A DNA stretch of 6,167 bases from CAZIIK01 sp964539235 (GTDB taxonomy: Bacteria; Pseudomonadota; Gammaproteobacteria; Francisellales; CACEW01), in contig CAZIIK010000016.1 in NCBI GenBank assembly GCA_964539235.1, positions 1 through 6,167 of the forward strand. Direction: 5' to 3'. The position numbers were made by a program, and so were the translations under genes. Shown in pieces: positions 6,078 to 6,167 of this stretch. The notes under the pieces were generated by a model. That model was not told where the DNA came from and searched no databases. It was given only the letters and a program-made list of their open reading frames with translations. Position 1 is the first letter of the stretch. Each line of letters starts with the position of its first letter.

Positions 6078-6081
6078 TTTT
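6061..6081 (+). terminator. Outward stem-loop with T-run in right repeat
   Basis: GCCTTT-GTT-AAAGGC followed by ATTTTT on the plus strand is identical to the left-copy candidate. No plus-strand gene ends nearby, so termination here would only stop antisense transcription leaving the methyltransferase region. In the sense (minus) direction the same stem includes the G of the methyltransferase ATG and could hinder initiation. Confidence 0.3.
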
Positions 6082-6118
6082 CAGCATGCTACCGTAATGC
6101 ACTCTACATTTGGATTTT

Positions 6119-6138
6119 TGATGCAAATTTGATCATCA
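6119..6138. promoter_or_regulatory. Imperfect palindrome upstream of the methyltransferase start
   Basis: Exact counterpart of 28-47 (CAAATTTG flanked by TGATG/CATCA with a two-base bulge). It is centred about 50 bp upstream of the methyltransferase ATG, a plausible operator position. I could not pick a convincing sigma70 promoter between it and the ATG. Confidence 0.3.
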
Positions 6139-6167
6139 CAAGCCAAAAAGACTAATTTTCATGCAGC

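Larger units (their letters stand above)
6031..6165. repeat. Right copy of ~135-bp inverted repeat
   Basis: This is the reverse complement of 1-134 with one extra base. Only GC (6166-6167) lies beyond it, so it may continue outside the window. Its inner boundary falls inside the methyltransferase gene at codon 16. Unlike the left copy, its reading frame continues into an intact enzyme, which suggests this is the parental arrangement or the one kept by selection. Confidence 0.95.

Noticed and set aside
1..6167. Insertion sequence, integron, phage or CRISPR explanation for the terminal repeats
   Set aside because: There is no transposase, integrase or recombinase frame in the window, no short direct repeats with spacers, and the repeat ends do not match an IS family I can name.

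Overview
The window looks like a piece of accessory DNA from a proteobacterium, most likely a gammaproteobacterium. That placement rests on gene content only (a Bcr/CflA-type exporter, a LysR regulator, a TehB-like methyltransferase and an Rhs/HINT toxin tip) and on moderately low G+C. No rRNA, tRNA, transposase, recombinase, replication gene or CRISPR array was found.

Layout. The two ends carry a near-identical inverted repeat of about 135 bp (1-134 and 6031-6165; two substitutions and one 1-base gap). Inside the left repeat, on the minus strand, lies an Rhs tip: a short RHS-repeat-associated core segment (1764-1420), then a frameshift, then a hydrophobic linker, a pretoxin HINT autoprocessing domain and an unrecognised C-terminal toxin-like domain (1444-146). 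Next come a LysR-type regulator (minus, 2738-1851) and, divergent from it, a 12-TM MFS exporter (plus, 2836-4053). Their shared 97-bp spacer holds a LysR-type T-N11-A palindrome over the exporter's -10 box. Convergent to the exporter is a two-gene minus-strand operon: a TehB-like SAM-dependent methyltransferase (6077-5352), overlapping by 4 bp a cytochrome P450 (5355-4252). The P450 frame breaks just after its heme cysteine, and the missing C-terminal 41 codons are still readable in another frame down to 4130.

How the genes may work together (inference). Methyltransferase plus P450 plus a regulated drug/metabolite exporter is a plausible small tailoring-and-export cassette, although the P450 as read is probably defective. 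The Rhs tip is a separate polymorphic-toxin remnant with no immunity gene in the window.

The most unusual feature is the repeat. Each copy contains the methyltransferase start codon and first codons pointing inward, and the same bases read outward form a stem-loop followed by a T-run. The right copy runs into the intact methyltransferase. The left copy leads into a frameshifted 24-codon stub and sits 11 bp beyond the toxin stop codon. The segment could therefore be invertible, a mobile or duplicated unit, or a contig that happens to end in a dispersed repeat; the sequence alone does not decide.
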